From Galbibacter sp038433465 (GTDB taxonomy: Bacteria > Bacteroidota > Bacteroidia > Flavobacteriales > Flavobacteriaceae): a stretch of 64,000 nt of DNA. Of this stretch, positions 8,738-16,797 are shown in pieces. How positions within the stretch are numbered: position 1 is the stretch's first letter; each line of letters starts with the position of its first letter. The translations under genes were made by a program, and so were the position numbers. Below the pieces are notes generated by a model. It saw only the letters and a program-made list of their open reading frames with translations, did no database searches and was not told the origin of the DNA. The stretch lies in contig NZ_JAESVF010000006.1 of assembly GCF_038433465.1 (NCBI RefSeq), forward strand, positions 1 through 64,000, written 5' to 3'.

Positions 8738-8901
8738 TTTATTCAGAAGATACAAAAAAATACCTTCAGTAATAATGGTAATAAAAACAGTAATTTATAT
8801 ACAAGACTAGTTTTCAATTTATTCGATATCGAGACTTAGTACTCCGTAACCTGCTAAATCTGTAAAAATGGTAGTAACTACCGTAATATGTATACCAAGA
8901 T

Positions 8902-8915
8902 TGAATTTAAATTCA
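8902..8915. promoter_or_regulatory. 14-bp perfect AT-rich palindrome, operator candidate
   Basis: TGAATTTAAATTCA is self-complementary and lies 34 bases before the NTF2-like gene, in the gap shared with the divergent AraC regulator. It could be an operator. AT-rich palindromes arise easily by chance, and AraC sites are usually direct repeats, so the call is weak. Confidence 0.25.
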
Positions 8916-8948
8916 TTCAAATTTGTACTGATAATTTTAGACTTTAAT

Positions 8949-9404
8949 ATGAAATATTTTTTTCTGAATTTAAGTATGCTGATATTTTTAACAACAAACG
9001 CACAAACTAAACATAGTGATTCCATGAATGAGGACAGTAAACAAGAAAAAGTTGAAATAATGACTGTGGTTAGAAAATTGGCCACTTTAATGATTGAAAA
9101 AGATACAAATACAATGAATAATATTCTTGATGAAGATTATACACTTACGCATATTACCGGCTACGTACAACCAAAAGAAGAATGGTTTTTGGAAGTTGAA
9201 AAGGAAAGCATGAAGTATTACTCAGCTGAAGAAATTGCCCATTCAATTACTATTGAAAATAATAGAGCAGAGGTAGTGGTTAAAAACCTTGTTGATGCTC
9301 GCATTTGGGGAAGCAGAAACACTTGGCGTTTACAGCAAAAAATGACTTTAGAAAAGAGAAACGAAAAATGGATAATTTTAAAATCGGTGGCTACCACATT
9401 TTAA
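8949..9404 (+). CDS. Exported NTF2-like (DUF4440/SnoaL-type) protein
   Basis: The start at 8949 gives a 151-residue protein with a signal peptide (MKYFFLNLSMLIFLTTNAQ, cleavage near residue 19). A longer frame from 8868 would bury that signal and is rejected. The mature part is a single NTF2-like domain with the pattern LATLMIEKDTNTMNNILDED near its start and TWRLQQKMTLEKRNEKWIIL near the end, as in DUF4440/SnoaL proteins. These act as small-ligand binding or isomerase-like modules. It sits 10 bases before a flavodoxin gene, with which it probably forms an operon divergent from the AraC regulator. Confidence 0.8.
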   Translation: MKYFFLNLSMLIFLTTNAQTKHSDSMNEDSKQEKVEIMTVVRKLATLMIEKDTNTMNNILDEDYTLTHITGYVQPKEEWFLEVEKESMKYYSAEEIAHSITIENNRAEVVVKNLVDARIWGSRNTWRLQQKMTLEKRNEKWIILKSVATTF

Positions 9405-9414
9405 CTTTTAAAAG

Positions 9415-10032
9415 ATGAACGTATATACACGAATATTTTTACTCTTAATGGTTGGTTGTTTTACAACGGTAAATTCTCAAAACCATAAAGAGTTGAAAAC
9501 AAATGAAGAAGTTACCATGAAAAAGAACGTTTTGGTTGTTTACTTAACGCGAAGCAACAATACAGAAGCCGTTGCTAATATGATTACTGAAAAAATTGAT
9601 GGTGATGTGTTTGAAGTAAAACCTGAAAAACCATACGCTAGTAATTATCAAAAAAACGTAGATGAAGTAAAGTTTCAAAACGACCACAATATTTTACCAC
9701 CATTGTCAGCTACAATTGATATTTCTGAATACGATGCAATTTTTGTGGGTTTCCCGACTTGGGGAATGCAATTACCGCCACCTATAAAAACTTTTCTATC
9801 TCAAAACAATTGGGAAGGAAAAACGGTTGTACCTTTTAATACAAACGCTGGGTATGGCTTAGGTAGTAGTATTTCTCAACTAAATAAATATTGTCAAAAC
9901 GCGATTGTCACTGATGCTTTTTCTGTAAAAGGAGGTCATGAACGTGAAGGTATTTTGTTTGTTATGAAAGGAAAAAAAGCAACAGAAGTGAGCAATTTGT
10001 TAGATGCTTGGCTACAGAAAATAGGGTTTTAA
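9415..10032 (+). CDS. Exported flavodoxin-like protein
   Basis: The 205-residue protein has an N-terminal hydrophobic signal (about residues 5-21). A flavodoxin fold starts at MKKNVLVVYLTRSNNTEAVA (residues 35-54), whose T/S-rich loop binds the FMN phosphate. FVGFPTWGMQLPPPI and FNTNAGYGLGSS are the other FMN-contact loops of the Flavodoxin_4 group. If the second methionine at residue 35 were used the protein would be cytosolic; the signal-like leader and the exported neighbour favour the longer form. It probably carries electrons for a reductase under control of the AraC neighbour. Confidence 0.85.
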   Translation: MNVYTRIFLLLMVGCFTTVNSQNHKELKTNEEVTMKKNVLVVYLTRSNNTEAVANMITEKIDGDVFEVKPEKPYASNYQKNVDEVKFQNDHNILPPLSATIDISEYDAIFVGFPTWGMQLPPPIKTFLSQNNWEGKTVVPFNTNAGYGLGSSISQLNKYCQNAIVTDAFSVKGGHEREGILFVMKGKKATEVSNLLDAWLQKIGF

Positions 10033-10136
10033 ATTAAAGATTAATCAAGAACCTTAGTTGTATTTTCTCTTTAAAATTAAATCTTACGTAAAAGATTACA
10101 CGAAAAATCCAAACCCAATATTTTATTATTTTATGT

Positions 10137-10144
10137 TAGATTTG
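10137..10144 (+). promoter_or_regulatory. -7 promoter box for the DUF1508 gene
   Basis: TAGATTTG exactly fits TAnnTTTG and lies 32 bases before the start codon at 10177. A short untranslated leader would result. Confidence 0.55.
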
Positions 10145-10176
10145 TGCGTAACGAAAAAGAAAATTAACCATAACGC

Positions 10177-10536
10177 ATGTTTGTAATTAGTAAAAGACAA
10201 AGTGGAGCTTATAAGTTTGTATTTACAAATAGAAAAGGGAAAACCATTTTTACAAGTATTAGTTGCAAAAGAAAATCAGACTGTGAAGTGATGATAAAAG
10301 GTATTCGAGAAAACATTGAGTTTTTTACGTTTACTAAAAAAAGTACGCCTTCGGGAAAGCATTTTTTTCGTTTATCGAAAGGAGGTTTAGTTTTGGCAAC
10401 TAGCCGAAAGTATTCAACTCCGTTAATGTTGGAAAAGGGGATTGACGAAATTTTACGTTTTGTTCCAGAAGCCGAATTTCTTGACTTTTCTGACCCTGTT
10501 GAAGTTTTTTCAGCAGAAGAAATTTTTAACGATTGA
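10177..10536 (+). CDS. DUF1508 (YegP-like) protein
   Basis: The 119-residue protein has a YegP-type beta-rich repeat: MFVISKRQSGAYKFVFTNRKGKTIF at the N-terminus and a second copy-like segment KKSTPSGKHFFRLSKGGLVLATSRKYST. Many YegP proteins have two such repeats; their function is unknown. Its TGA stop ends at 10536 and the convergent miaA stop begins at 10537, so the two genes abut with no spacer. Confidence 0.85.
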   Translation: MFVISKRQSGAYKFVFTNRKGKTIFTSISCKRKSDCEVMIKGIRENIEFFTFTKKSTPSGKHFFRLSKGGLVLATSRKYSTPLMLEKGIDEILRFVPEAEFLDFSDPVEVFSAEEIFND

Positions 10537-11451
10537 TTAAATCCACTTTATATTTCTTACAACCTCAGAAAGAATATCTTCAAACTTAGCTTGATAATCA
10601 AACCATAAAATAGACTCGTCTTTTCGGAGCCACGTAAGTTGTCTTTTTGCAAATCGGCGCGTGTTCTTTTTAATTTCAGAAACAGCAAAATCCAAACTAA
10701 AATTTCCGTCAAAATATTCAAAAAGCTCTCGATAGCCTACTGTTTGTAGTGCATTTAAGCTTTTATGCGGATATACACTTTTTGCTTCTTCGAGTAAACC
10801 GTTTTTCATCATGATGTCAACACGCATATCAATTCGGTTGTAAATAATTTCTCTATCGGCAGTCAAACCAACTTTAATTGTTTGAAAGGGACGTTTATTT
10901 TTTTTCTTATTTAAAAAAGAAGAATACGGCTTTCCTGTTCCGATACAAATTTCTAAAGCTCTAATAATTCGATGCGGATTTTGAATATCTATATGTTGGT
11001 AATGTTGCGGGTCTAAGGATTTTAATTTTTCTTGTAAACCCTCAATTCCTTGTTGTTCTAGTTGTTGATTAAGTTCTTCTCGTACGGAAGCATCAACTGT
11101 AGGGAAATCGTCTAAGCCTTCAATAACAGCATTGTTGTAGAGTCCGCTTCCGCCAGCCATAATAACAACATCGTGGGTTTTAAACAATTCATCTAAAAGG
11201 GTAAGTGCTTCCTTTTCAAAATCGCCAACCGAATAGGCTTCAAAAATACTTTTATGTTGAATGAAATGGTGCTTAACAGCTTCTAATTCCTCAGGTTCAG
11301 GCACGGCAGTACCAATACAAGTTTCTTTAAAAAACTGTCTAGAATCCGAAGAAATTATTTCCGTAGAAAAATGTTGCGCCAAATTAATTGCCAAAGCGGT
11401 TTTTCCGATGGCTGTAGGACCAACAACTGTAATGAGGTATTTAGTGTTCAT
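10537..11451 (-). CDS. miaA: tRNA dimethylallyltransferase MiaA
   Basis: MiaA adds a dimethylallyl group to A37 of tRNAs reading UNN codons. From the ATG at 11451 the protein is 304 residues, the family's usual size. It has the P-loop VVGPTAIGKTALA (residues 8-20), SSDSRQFF in the DSxQ catalytic region, MAGGSGLY, and RRFAKRQLTWLR near the C-terminus. The frame continues upstream into the channel gene, but those residues are out of family. The first 11 bases overlap the 3' end of the potassium channel gene, pointing to translational coupling. Confidence 0.97.
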   Translation of the reverse strand: MNTKYLITVVGPTAIGKTALAINLAQHFSTEIISSDSRQFFKETCIGTAVPEPEELEAVKHHFIQHKSIFEAYSVGDFEKEALTLLDELFKTHDVVIMAGGSGLYNNAVIEGLDDFPTVDASVREELNQQLEQQGIEGLQEKLKSLDPQHYQHIDIQNPHRIIRALEICIGTGKPYSSFLNKKKNKRPFQTIKVGLTADREIIYNRIDMRVDIMMKNGLLEEAKSVYPHKSLNALQTVGYRELFEYFDGNFSLDFAVSEIKKNTRRFAKRQLTWLRKDESILWFDYQAKFEDILSEVVRNIKWI

Positions 11452-12304
11452 GTAAATGGTTTCCGCAGTTATAGCAAAACGTTGCATTGTCTTTATGATT
11501 GTCGGCATTACAATGTCGGCAAACTTGAGTGTTGGTGTGTATTTCTGCTGAATAGTCGGCGTTGTTTGTGTCGCTTCCGCCTTGTTTGGCAAATTCTACC
11601 GTTACAATTCCCGTAGGAACTGCAATAATTCCGTAACCCAAAATCATAATAATTGTGGCAATAATTTGTCCGGCAGGAGTTACAGGAGCAATATCGCCAT
11701 AACCAACGGTGGTAAGTGTAACAATAGTCCAATAAATACTTCTAGGAATGCTTGTAAAACCAGCCTCGGCGCCTTCAATTAAATACATCACAGTTCCCAT
11801 AATTACCGATAAAATAAGGACAGTGTATATAAAAACAGCAATTTTTGCTCTACTCGACTTAATCGCTTCTTTCAACTGAGAAGCTTCGCCCATAAAACGG
11901 ACTAATTTTAATATTCTGAAAACACGCAACAAACGCAATGCACGAACCGCCAAAAACACTTGTGAGCCCGCAAAAAAGAACGATAAATAGAGTGGAATAG
12001 TGGAGAGTAAGTCAACAATTCCGTAGAAACTAAAAATGTATTTTGAAGGTTTTTTAATTGAAATTACACGAGCGATGTATTCGATAGTAAAAAAAACAGT
12101 TATAATCCATTCGGCCGTTAGTAAAATAGTGTGGTATTTATCGTCGATAGTTTTTACACTTTCGAGCATTACCAAAATGATGCTTATGATGATGATGATG
12201 AAAAGCAAAATGTCAAACCATTTTCCTGCAGGCGTATCTGCTTCATAAATAATTTCATGAAGTTGATGTTTCCAATCGGAAGATTTTTTAGTTTGTGTTT
12301 TCAA
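11441..12304 (-). CDS. Voltage-gated-type potassium channel with C-terminal zinc ribbon
   Basis: The 287-residue channel subunit has six hydrophobic segments. The S4-like voltage sensor RALRLLRVFRILKLVRF lies at residues 121-137 and the selectivity filter TVGYGD at 199-204. After the last helix comes a cytosolic tail ending in CRHC (262-265) and CYNC (277-280), a four-cysteine zinc-ribbon pattern with 11 residues between the pairs. The start is TTG at 12304, chosen because HEIIYEADTPAGKWFD at residues 16-31 is the conserved beginning of this family. It lies 2 bases after the exonuclease gene and overlaps miaA. Confidence 0.92.
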   Translation of the reverse strand: MKTQTKKSSDWKHQLHEIIYEADTPAGKWFDILLFIIIIISIILVMLESVKTIDDKYHTILLTAEWIITVFFTIEYIARVISIKKPSKYIFSFYGIVDLLSTIPLYLSFFFAGSQVFLAVRALRLLRVFRILKLVRFMGEASQLKEAIKSSRAKIAVFIYTVLILSVIMGTVMYLIEGAEAGFTSIPRSIYWTIVTLTTVGYGDIAPVTPAGQIIATIIMILGYGIIAVPTGIVTVEFAKQGGSDTNNADYSAEIHTNTQVCRHCNADNHKDNATFCYNCGNHLHEH

Positions 12305-12306
12305 TT

Positions 12307-13665
12307 TTATAAAGTTGTAATTTTCAAATTCTTTTTCTTACGCATATACGATTGAATAATATGAGTAGCATCGGCAGTATTTTCCATTGGTGTAATGAAA
12401 GATTCTAAAATCTCCATATTGGTAATTTGATGATTGAGCTCATAAAAACCAATCCCTTTAAATTTTCCATCTTGAATTAAAACTACGCTACGCTCGTGTA
12501 TTTCTCTACCTTTATCAGTAATAATAAAACTACGGTTTTCAAAGCCGTATTTATACATTGCTTGCTTTACGCGCTTATTGTAAGTTTTAGTATCTTCTTT
12601 TTGGATACAAGCTCCGTTACACTTTTCGACGGTATAATTGTAGCAATTTTTCTTAGCATCCGAAAGTCCGTTTAACTTGTTGCAAAGCATAAATTCTTCA
12701 TCAATTTTATGCAACGTATTGTAGGCTTGCTGGTAGTTGGAAAAAGTAGTAATTCTCTTTTTACGATTGTCAGATTTTCCAATCTTTAAAGTTAAATACG
12801 CTTCTTTATCTTCTTTAACGTAAAGCGCATGCGTAAATAATTTTTTGTTTTTTACGTTGTATTTAGGACGCTTATTTTTTACTGCTGAATGTTCCTTAAG
12901 TAATGCAATAAGTTCGTTTCCAGTTTCTTCATAAGTTACAGCTTTTACATCTTTTTGTAATTGCTTATTCTTTTTTGAAGCTGAAGCAAAAACCTGATTA
13001 ACTCTCTTTTTTATATTATTACTCTTTGCAATGTAGATAATTTCGCCATCAGAATCGTGCATGTAAAACACCCCAATCGAGGTAGGAAGTTGCTCTACAA
13101 TATCCATAAGTTTTGGGTTGAGTTGCCCAATATTTTCGGCTCTAATGTTGCTTTGTACAATGTTTTTCTCAGCGTCTTTTTCAAGTAACATTTTAAAGAG
13201 TTTCACTGTAGCTTGTGCATCTCCGCTAGCACGATGTCTATCGCTTACAGGTATTCCCAACGAACGTACTAACTTTCCTAAACTATACGAAGGTTGATTT
13301 GGAATGAGCTCTTTGGCTAATTCAACGGTGCAAAGCGATTTCCGTTGAAAATCGTAACCCAAACGCTTAAATTCGGTTTGTAAAATTCGGTAATCAAATT
13401 GGGCATTATGTGCCACCAGTGTAGCGTCTTCGGTAATTTCTACAATTCGCTTGGCAACCTCGTAAAACTTTGGAGCGCTTTTTAGCATCTCGTTGTTAAT
13501 TCCTGTGAGTTTTACAACAAAAGGCTGGATGTCTTTTTCAGGGTTTACAAGACTTATAAATTGGTCTACAACTTTGTGGCCGTCAAATTTATAAATGGCA
13601 ATCTCGGTAATTCCTTCTTCATTGTATTTGCCTCCAGTAGTTTCTATATCGAGTATTGCGTACAT
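12307..13665 (-). CDS. DEDDh exonuclease fused to GIY-YIG-type (UvrC/Cho-like) domain
   Basis: The 452-residue protein has two parts. Residues 1-165 form a DnaQ-type 3'-5' exonuclease with catalytic D6, E8, D91, H144 and D149. Residues about 195-280 form a GIY-YIG module in which the signature reads GVF (198-200) and YIA (211-213), so it is degenerate. A cysteine-bearing segment near residue 345 (CNKLNGLSDAKKNCYNYTVEKC) recalls the UvrC/Cho family. This fusion is common in Bacteroidota and is usually annotated as a DNA polymerase III epsilon-like protein. It probably acts in DNA repair rather than as the replicative proofreader. It is the second gene of the yggS-exo-channel-miaA run. Confidence 0.9.
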   Translation of the reverse strand: MYAILDIETTGGKYNEEGITEIAIYKFDGHKVVDQFISLVNPEKDIQPFVVKLTGINNEMLKSAPKFYEVAKRIVEITEDATLVAHNAQFDYRILQTEFKRLGYDFQRKSLCTVELAKELIPNQPSYSLGKLVRSLGIPVSDRHRASGDAQATVKLFKMLLEKDAEKNIVQSNIRAENIGQLNPKLMDIVEQLPTSIGVFYMHDSDGEIIYIAKSNNIKKRVNQVFASASKKNKQLQKDVKAVTYEETGNELIALLKEHSAVKNKRPKYNVKNKKLFTHALYVKEDKEAYLTLKIGKSDNRKKRITTFSNYQQAYNTLHKIDEEFMLCNKLNGLSDAKKNCYNYTVEKCNGACIQKEDTKTYNKRVKQAMYKYGFENRSFIITDKGREIHERSVVLIQDGKFKGIGFYELNHQITNMEILESFITPMENTADATHIIQSYMRKKKNLKITTL

Positions 13666-13688
13666 TCGTAAATAGGTCGTTTAATATT

Positions 13689-14363
13689 TTAATTATAATT
13701 TCTTGCGCCAAAAATACTACTTCCAATTCTAACCATCGTGCTTCCTGCTTTCATAGCAATTTGGTAATCGCCACTCATCCCCATAGAAAGTGTTTTTAAA
13801 TCTAAGTTTTGAGTAGCAGTAAATTCGTTTTTCAAATTGTCAAACAAGATAGCTAAACTTTTAAACTCTTCTTCAATTTGATTTTTATCTTCAGTAAAAG
13901 TAGCCATTCCCATGAGTCCTTCTACCTTAACATGTTGCATTTGCGAAAACTCATCAGAAGCCAATAGTTGTGTGACTTCTTCGGCATCCATCCCAAATTT
14001 AGTATCTTCTTTTGCGATATGTATTTGTAACAAACAAGATATTACACGGTCGTGTTTTTTACCTTGTTTTTCTATTTCTTTTAATAATTTCAAGCTGTCA
14101 ACCCCGTGAATTAGACTTACAAAAGGCGCCATGTACTTTACTTTATTACGCTGTACATGCCCAATCATATGCCATTGAATATCTTTAGGAAGTGCTTCCC
14201 ATTTATCAGTCATTTCTTGAATTTTATTCTCTCCAAAAACACGCTGACCAGCTTCGTAGGCTTCTAAAATTGCTTCGTTGGGTTTAGTTTTTGAAACAGC
14301 AACTAAGGTTACTTCTTGTGGAATTTCTGCTTTAATTTTTAATAAATTATCTTTAACTGACAT
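13689..14363 (-). CDS. YggS/PLPBP-family pyridoxal-phosphate homeostasis protein
   Basis: The 224-residue single-domain, alanine-racemase-fold protein binds PLP and buffers its level. The PLP lysine lies in LVAVSKTKP (about residue 28), with FGENKIQE, WHMIGHVQRNK and LSMGMSGDYQIAM as further family motifs. An ATG 24 bases upstream would add eight residues, mostly lysine and serine; the ATG at 14363 matches the family start better, but either is possible. The gene heads the run ending in miaA. Its leader contains a hairpin motif also found before the DUF1015 gene. Confidence 0.93.
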   Translation of the reverse strand: MSVKDNLLKIKAEIPQEVTLVAVSKTKPNEAILEAYEAGQRVFGENKIQEMTDKWEALPKDIQWHMIGHVQRNKVKYMAPFVSLIHGVDSLKLLKEIEKQGKKHDRVISCLLQIHIAKEDTKFGMDAEEVTQLLASDEFSQMQHVKVEGLMGMATFTEDKNQIEEEFKSLAILFDNLKNEFTATQNLDLKTLSMGMSGDYQIAMKAGSTMVRIGSSIFGARNYN

Positions 14364-14379
14364 GCTTTTTTTCTTTTTA

Positions 14380-14413
14380 CTCGACAATCGAGATTTTCCG
14401 AATCTTATCTCGA
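14380..14413. repeat. Short palindromic motif (TCGAG type) upstream of yggS homologue
   Basis: CTCGA (14380-14384) pairs with TCGAG (14388-14392), and the latter can alternatively pair with CTCGA at 14409-14413. The segment CTCGACAATCGAGATTT is nearly repeated at 15735-15751. This may be a small dispersed hairpin or a regulatory leader. Confidence 0.45.
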
Positions 14414-14480
14414 AAAAACATTTATAATTTTGAGGGATTTAATGTAGTTTAAAACCACATCGATTTATTTTTTTACTGAA

Positions 14481-15713
14481 CTAAAACTCATAAATAGTTA
14501 ATCCACTTTTAAGTTTTGGCTCAATATAAGTAGTTTTAGGAGGCATTTTCAAATTATTATCGGCTATAGCTTTTAATTGATTCACATTGACTGGAAACAA
14601 ACTAAATCCGACTTTAAATTTACCACAATCAATTAAATCTTTCATTTTTATTGTGTTATATTTTCCGTATCCATATTCAATTCTGCGGTCGTTTCTCAAA
14701 TCATTTATACCTAAAATAGGTTTTAAAACAGTTGTAAATAGTATATGAGTGTCTAGGCGACTCAACTCATCGGTGAATTTGAAATTTTTTCTTAGATATA
14801 AGGAATAAAACTCACCGTCCAGATACATTCCAAAATGATGAATTTTAGAAGGTTTGTACAAATCGGCTCCATGATTTTCTATTCTGAAATACTCATCTAG
14901 CTGAATTAAAAATTCTTCTTTACTTAGCCCATTCAAATCTTTTACCATTCTGTTGAATTCGTAGATTTTCAAATTCGATTCAGGAATAAAATAGCTCATA
15001 AAATAGTTGTACGATTCTTCTCCTGTATGATTTTTATTTTTTTGCTGAAGTTCTTCTGCAAGTAAATTAGAAGAAGCCGACCGATGATGTCCGTCTGCAA
15101 TGTAAACACAGTCTAATTGATTAAAAAACTGTTGAATACTTTGAATGGAAACCGCATCGTCTACCTTCCATAGAAAATGTGTAGCCTTATCGGTTGTTGC
15201 AAATTCGTAGGTTGGGATTCGTTGTGTAATCGTTTCAATAATTTCGTTAATCACAGTATTATCAGGATAGGTGAGGAGTACAGGTTCGGCATTAAATCCT
15301 ACTGTTTTTAAATACTCTTTAAACAGTTCTTCCCGAAGTTGGATGGTGGCTTCGTGTTTTTTTATCTTGTTATTTCGGTAATCTTCAACACTTGCACCGG
15401 CAAAAATGCCACAAAAACTATCTTTTTGAGTTTCAATTTTATAAATGTAAAAAGCAGGCGTTTCATCTTTGATAAAAATACCTTCTTCTAAAAATTCTTG
15501 ATATCTATTTTTTACCAACGAAAACCTACGTTCTCCAGAAATATCTTGATGGAATTTGTACCCAGGATTCACAATGTGCAAAAACGAAAACGGATTGTAC
15601 GAAAGTATGGTATTCAATTCGTCGGTCGGGTAGTCTTCATACGAACGTGCAACCACCAAGCCAACATTGGCTTTAGTTGGTCGAACTGCCGAAAACGGAA
15701 TTATTTTTACCAT
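14481..15713 (-). CDS. DUF1015 family protein
   Basis: This 410-residue cytosolic protein is of the DUF1015 family. It opens with IIPFSAVRPTKANVGLVVARSYE and carries the hallmark YIADGHHRSASS at about residues 204-215. The family is widespread and often annotated as uncharacterised; a kinase-like or transferase role has been suggested without proof. It lies downstream of the 3-hydroxyacyl-CoA dehydrogenase on the same strand, with 96 bases between. Confidence 0.9.
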   Translation of the reverse strand: MVKIIPFSAVRPTKANVGLVVARSYEDYPTDELNTILSYNPFSFLHIVNPGYKFHQDISGERRFSLVKNRYQEFLEEGIFIKDETPAFYIYKIETQKDSFCGIFAGASVEDYRNNKIKKHEATIQLREELFKEYLKTVGFNAEPVLLTYPDNTVINEIIETITQRIPTYEFATTDKATHFLWKVDDAVSIQSIQQFFNQLDCVYIADGHHRSASSNLLAEELQQKNKNHTGEESYNYFMSYFIPESNLKIYEFNRMVKDLNGLSKEEFLIQLDEYFRIENHGADLYKPSKIHHFGMYLDGEFYSLYLRKNFKFTDELSRLDTHILFTTVLKPILGINDLRNDRRIEYGYGKYNTIKMKDLIDCGKFKVGFSLFPVNVNQLKAIADNNLKMPPKTTYIEPKLKSGLTIYEF

Positions 15714-15734
15714 ACGTTATACCTACAATATTTC

Positions 15735-15758
15735 TTGATAATCGAGATTTCCCTCGAA
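15735..15758. repeat. Short palindromic motif (TCGAG type) upstream of DUF1015 gene
   Basis: CTTGATAATCGAGATTTCC is a near copy of the segment before the yggS homologue. TCGAG (15743-15747) pairs with CTCGA (15754-15758) around ATTTCC. It lies 22 bases before the start codon of the - strand gene, so the hairpin would be in its leader. Confidence 0.45.
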
Positions 15759-15809
15759 ATAAAACTTTTCTTGTTTATAAAATACCTCGTGCGTTTACAC
15801 TAAACTTGT

Positions 15810-16709
15810 TTACTTTTTAAATTGCTTTGCCAATACTTCCGCCTTTTTATTTTCGGAATAATCGTAAAAACCTTCTCCCGATTTTACACCGAGCTTGCCA
15901 GCCATTACCATGTTTACTAAAAGCGGACACGGAGCGTATTTCGGATTTTTGAATCCGTCGTACATTACATTTAAAATCGAAAGACAAACATCTAGACCAA
16001 TAAAATCAGCCAATTGAAGTGGTCCCATAGGATGAGCCATTCCGAGTTTCATCACCGTATCGATTTCGTAAACTCCAGCCACACCGTTGTAAAGTGTTTC
16101 GATAGCTTCGTTAATCATGGGCATTAATATACGATTGGCAACAAAACCTGGGTAATCGTTTACCTCAACAGGAACTTTTCCAATTGCTTCCGACAGTTTA
16201 AAGATGCTTGTTAAAACTTCTTCGCTGGTGTTGTAACCTTTGATTACTTCAACCAATTTCATAATCGGAACAGGATTCATAAAATGCATCCCAATAACAC
16301 GAGACGGATTGCTTACCGCCGTTGCTATTTTCGTGATAGAAATAGAAGAAGTGTTGGTTGCTAAAATGGTTTCCGAAGCACAAAATTCATCTAAATCTTT
16401 AAAAATTTTAAGCTTTAAGGTTTCGTTTTCGGTAGCAGCTTCTACAACCAAATCGGCATTTTTTACACCGTTTTTCATGTCGGTATGAGTAGAAATATTG
16501 GCAAGCGTAGCTTCTTTGTCGGCTTCGGTAATTTTTTCTTTAGCCAACATTCTATCAAGATTATTTTTTATAGTTTGAAGTCCTTTTAAAAGCGAGGCTT
16601 CAGCAATATCAATCAATTGAACTTGGTATCCATTTTGTGCAAATGTATGCGCAATACCATTTCCCATAGTTCCAGCACCTATAACGGCAACATTTTTAAT
16701 CTCTGTCAT
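15810..16709 (-). CDS. 3-hydroxybutyryl-CoA/3-hydroxyacyl-CoA dehydrogenase
   Basis: The 299-residue NAD-dependent enzyme oxidises 3-hydroxyacyl-CoA to 3-oxoacyl-CoA. The Rossmann motif GAGTMGNGIAHTFAQNG is at residues 11-27. GMHFMNPVPIMKLVEVI (about 137-153) carries the catalytic histidine, and a C-terminal 3HCDH domain contains GFVANRILMPMINEA and DFIGLDVCL. The single-function form suggests butanoate or amino-acid carbon metabolism; the exact pathway cannot be read here. Neighbours upstream and downstream are unrelated enzymes on the same strand. Confidence 0.93.
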   Translation of the reverse strand: MTEIKNVAVIGAGTMGNGIAHTFAQNGYQVQLIDIAEASLLKGLQTIKNNLDRMLAKEKITEADKEATLANISTHTDMKNGVKNADLVVEAATENETLKLKIFKDLDEFCASETILATNTSSISITKIATAVSNPSRVIGMHFMNPVPIMKLVEVIKGYNTSEEVLTSIFKLSEAIGKVPVEVNDYPGFVANRILMPMINEAIETLYNGVAGVYEIDTVMKLGMAHPMGPLQLADFIGLDVCLSILNVMYDGFKNPKYAPCPLLVNMVMAGKLGVKSGEGFYDYSENKKAEVLAKQFKK

Positions 16710-16797
16710 TTTATTATAGTTTGAAAAGGATAAAGTTGATAGTTTTTAGTATCCTGAATTTTACATTTACTCTTTCCGCTGAGCGTAAAATATTTTT

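Noticed and set aside
8868..8948. Extended N-terminus for the NTF2-like protein
   Set aside because: It would place 27 non-family residues before a clear signal peptide.
11452..11592. Extended N-terminus for MiaA inside the channel gene
   Set aside because: The P-loop should be near residue 10; the extension encodes the channel tail in another frame.
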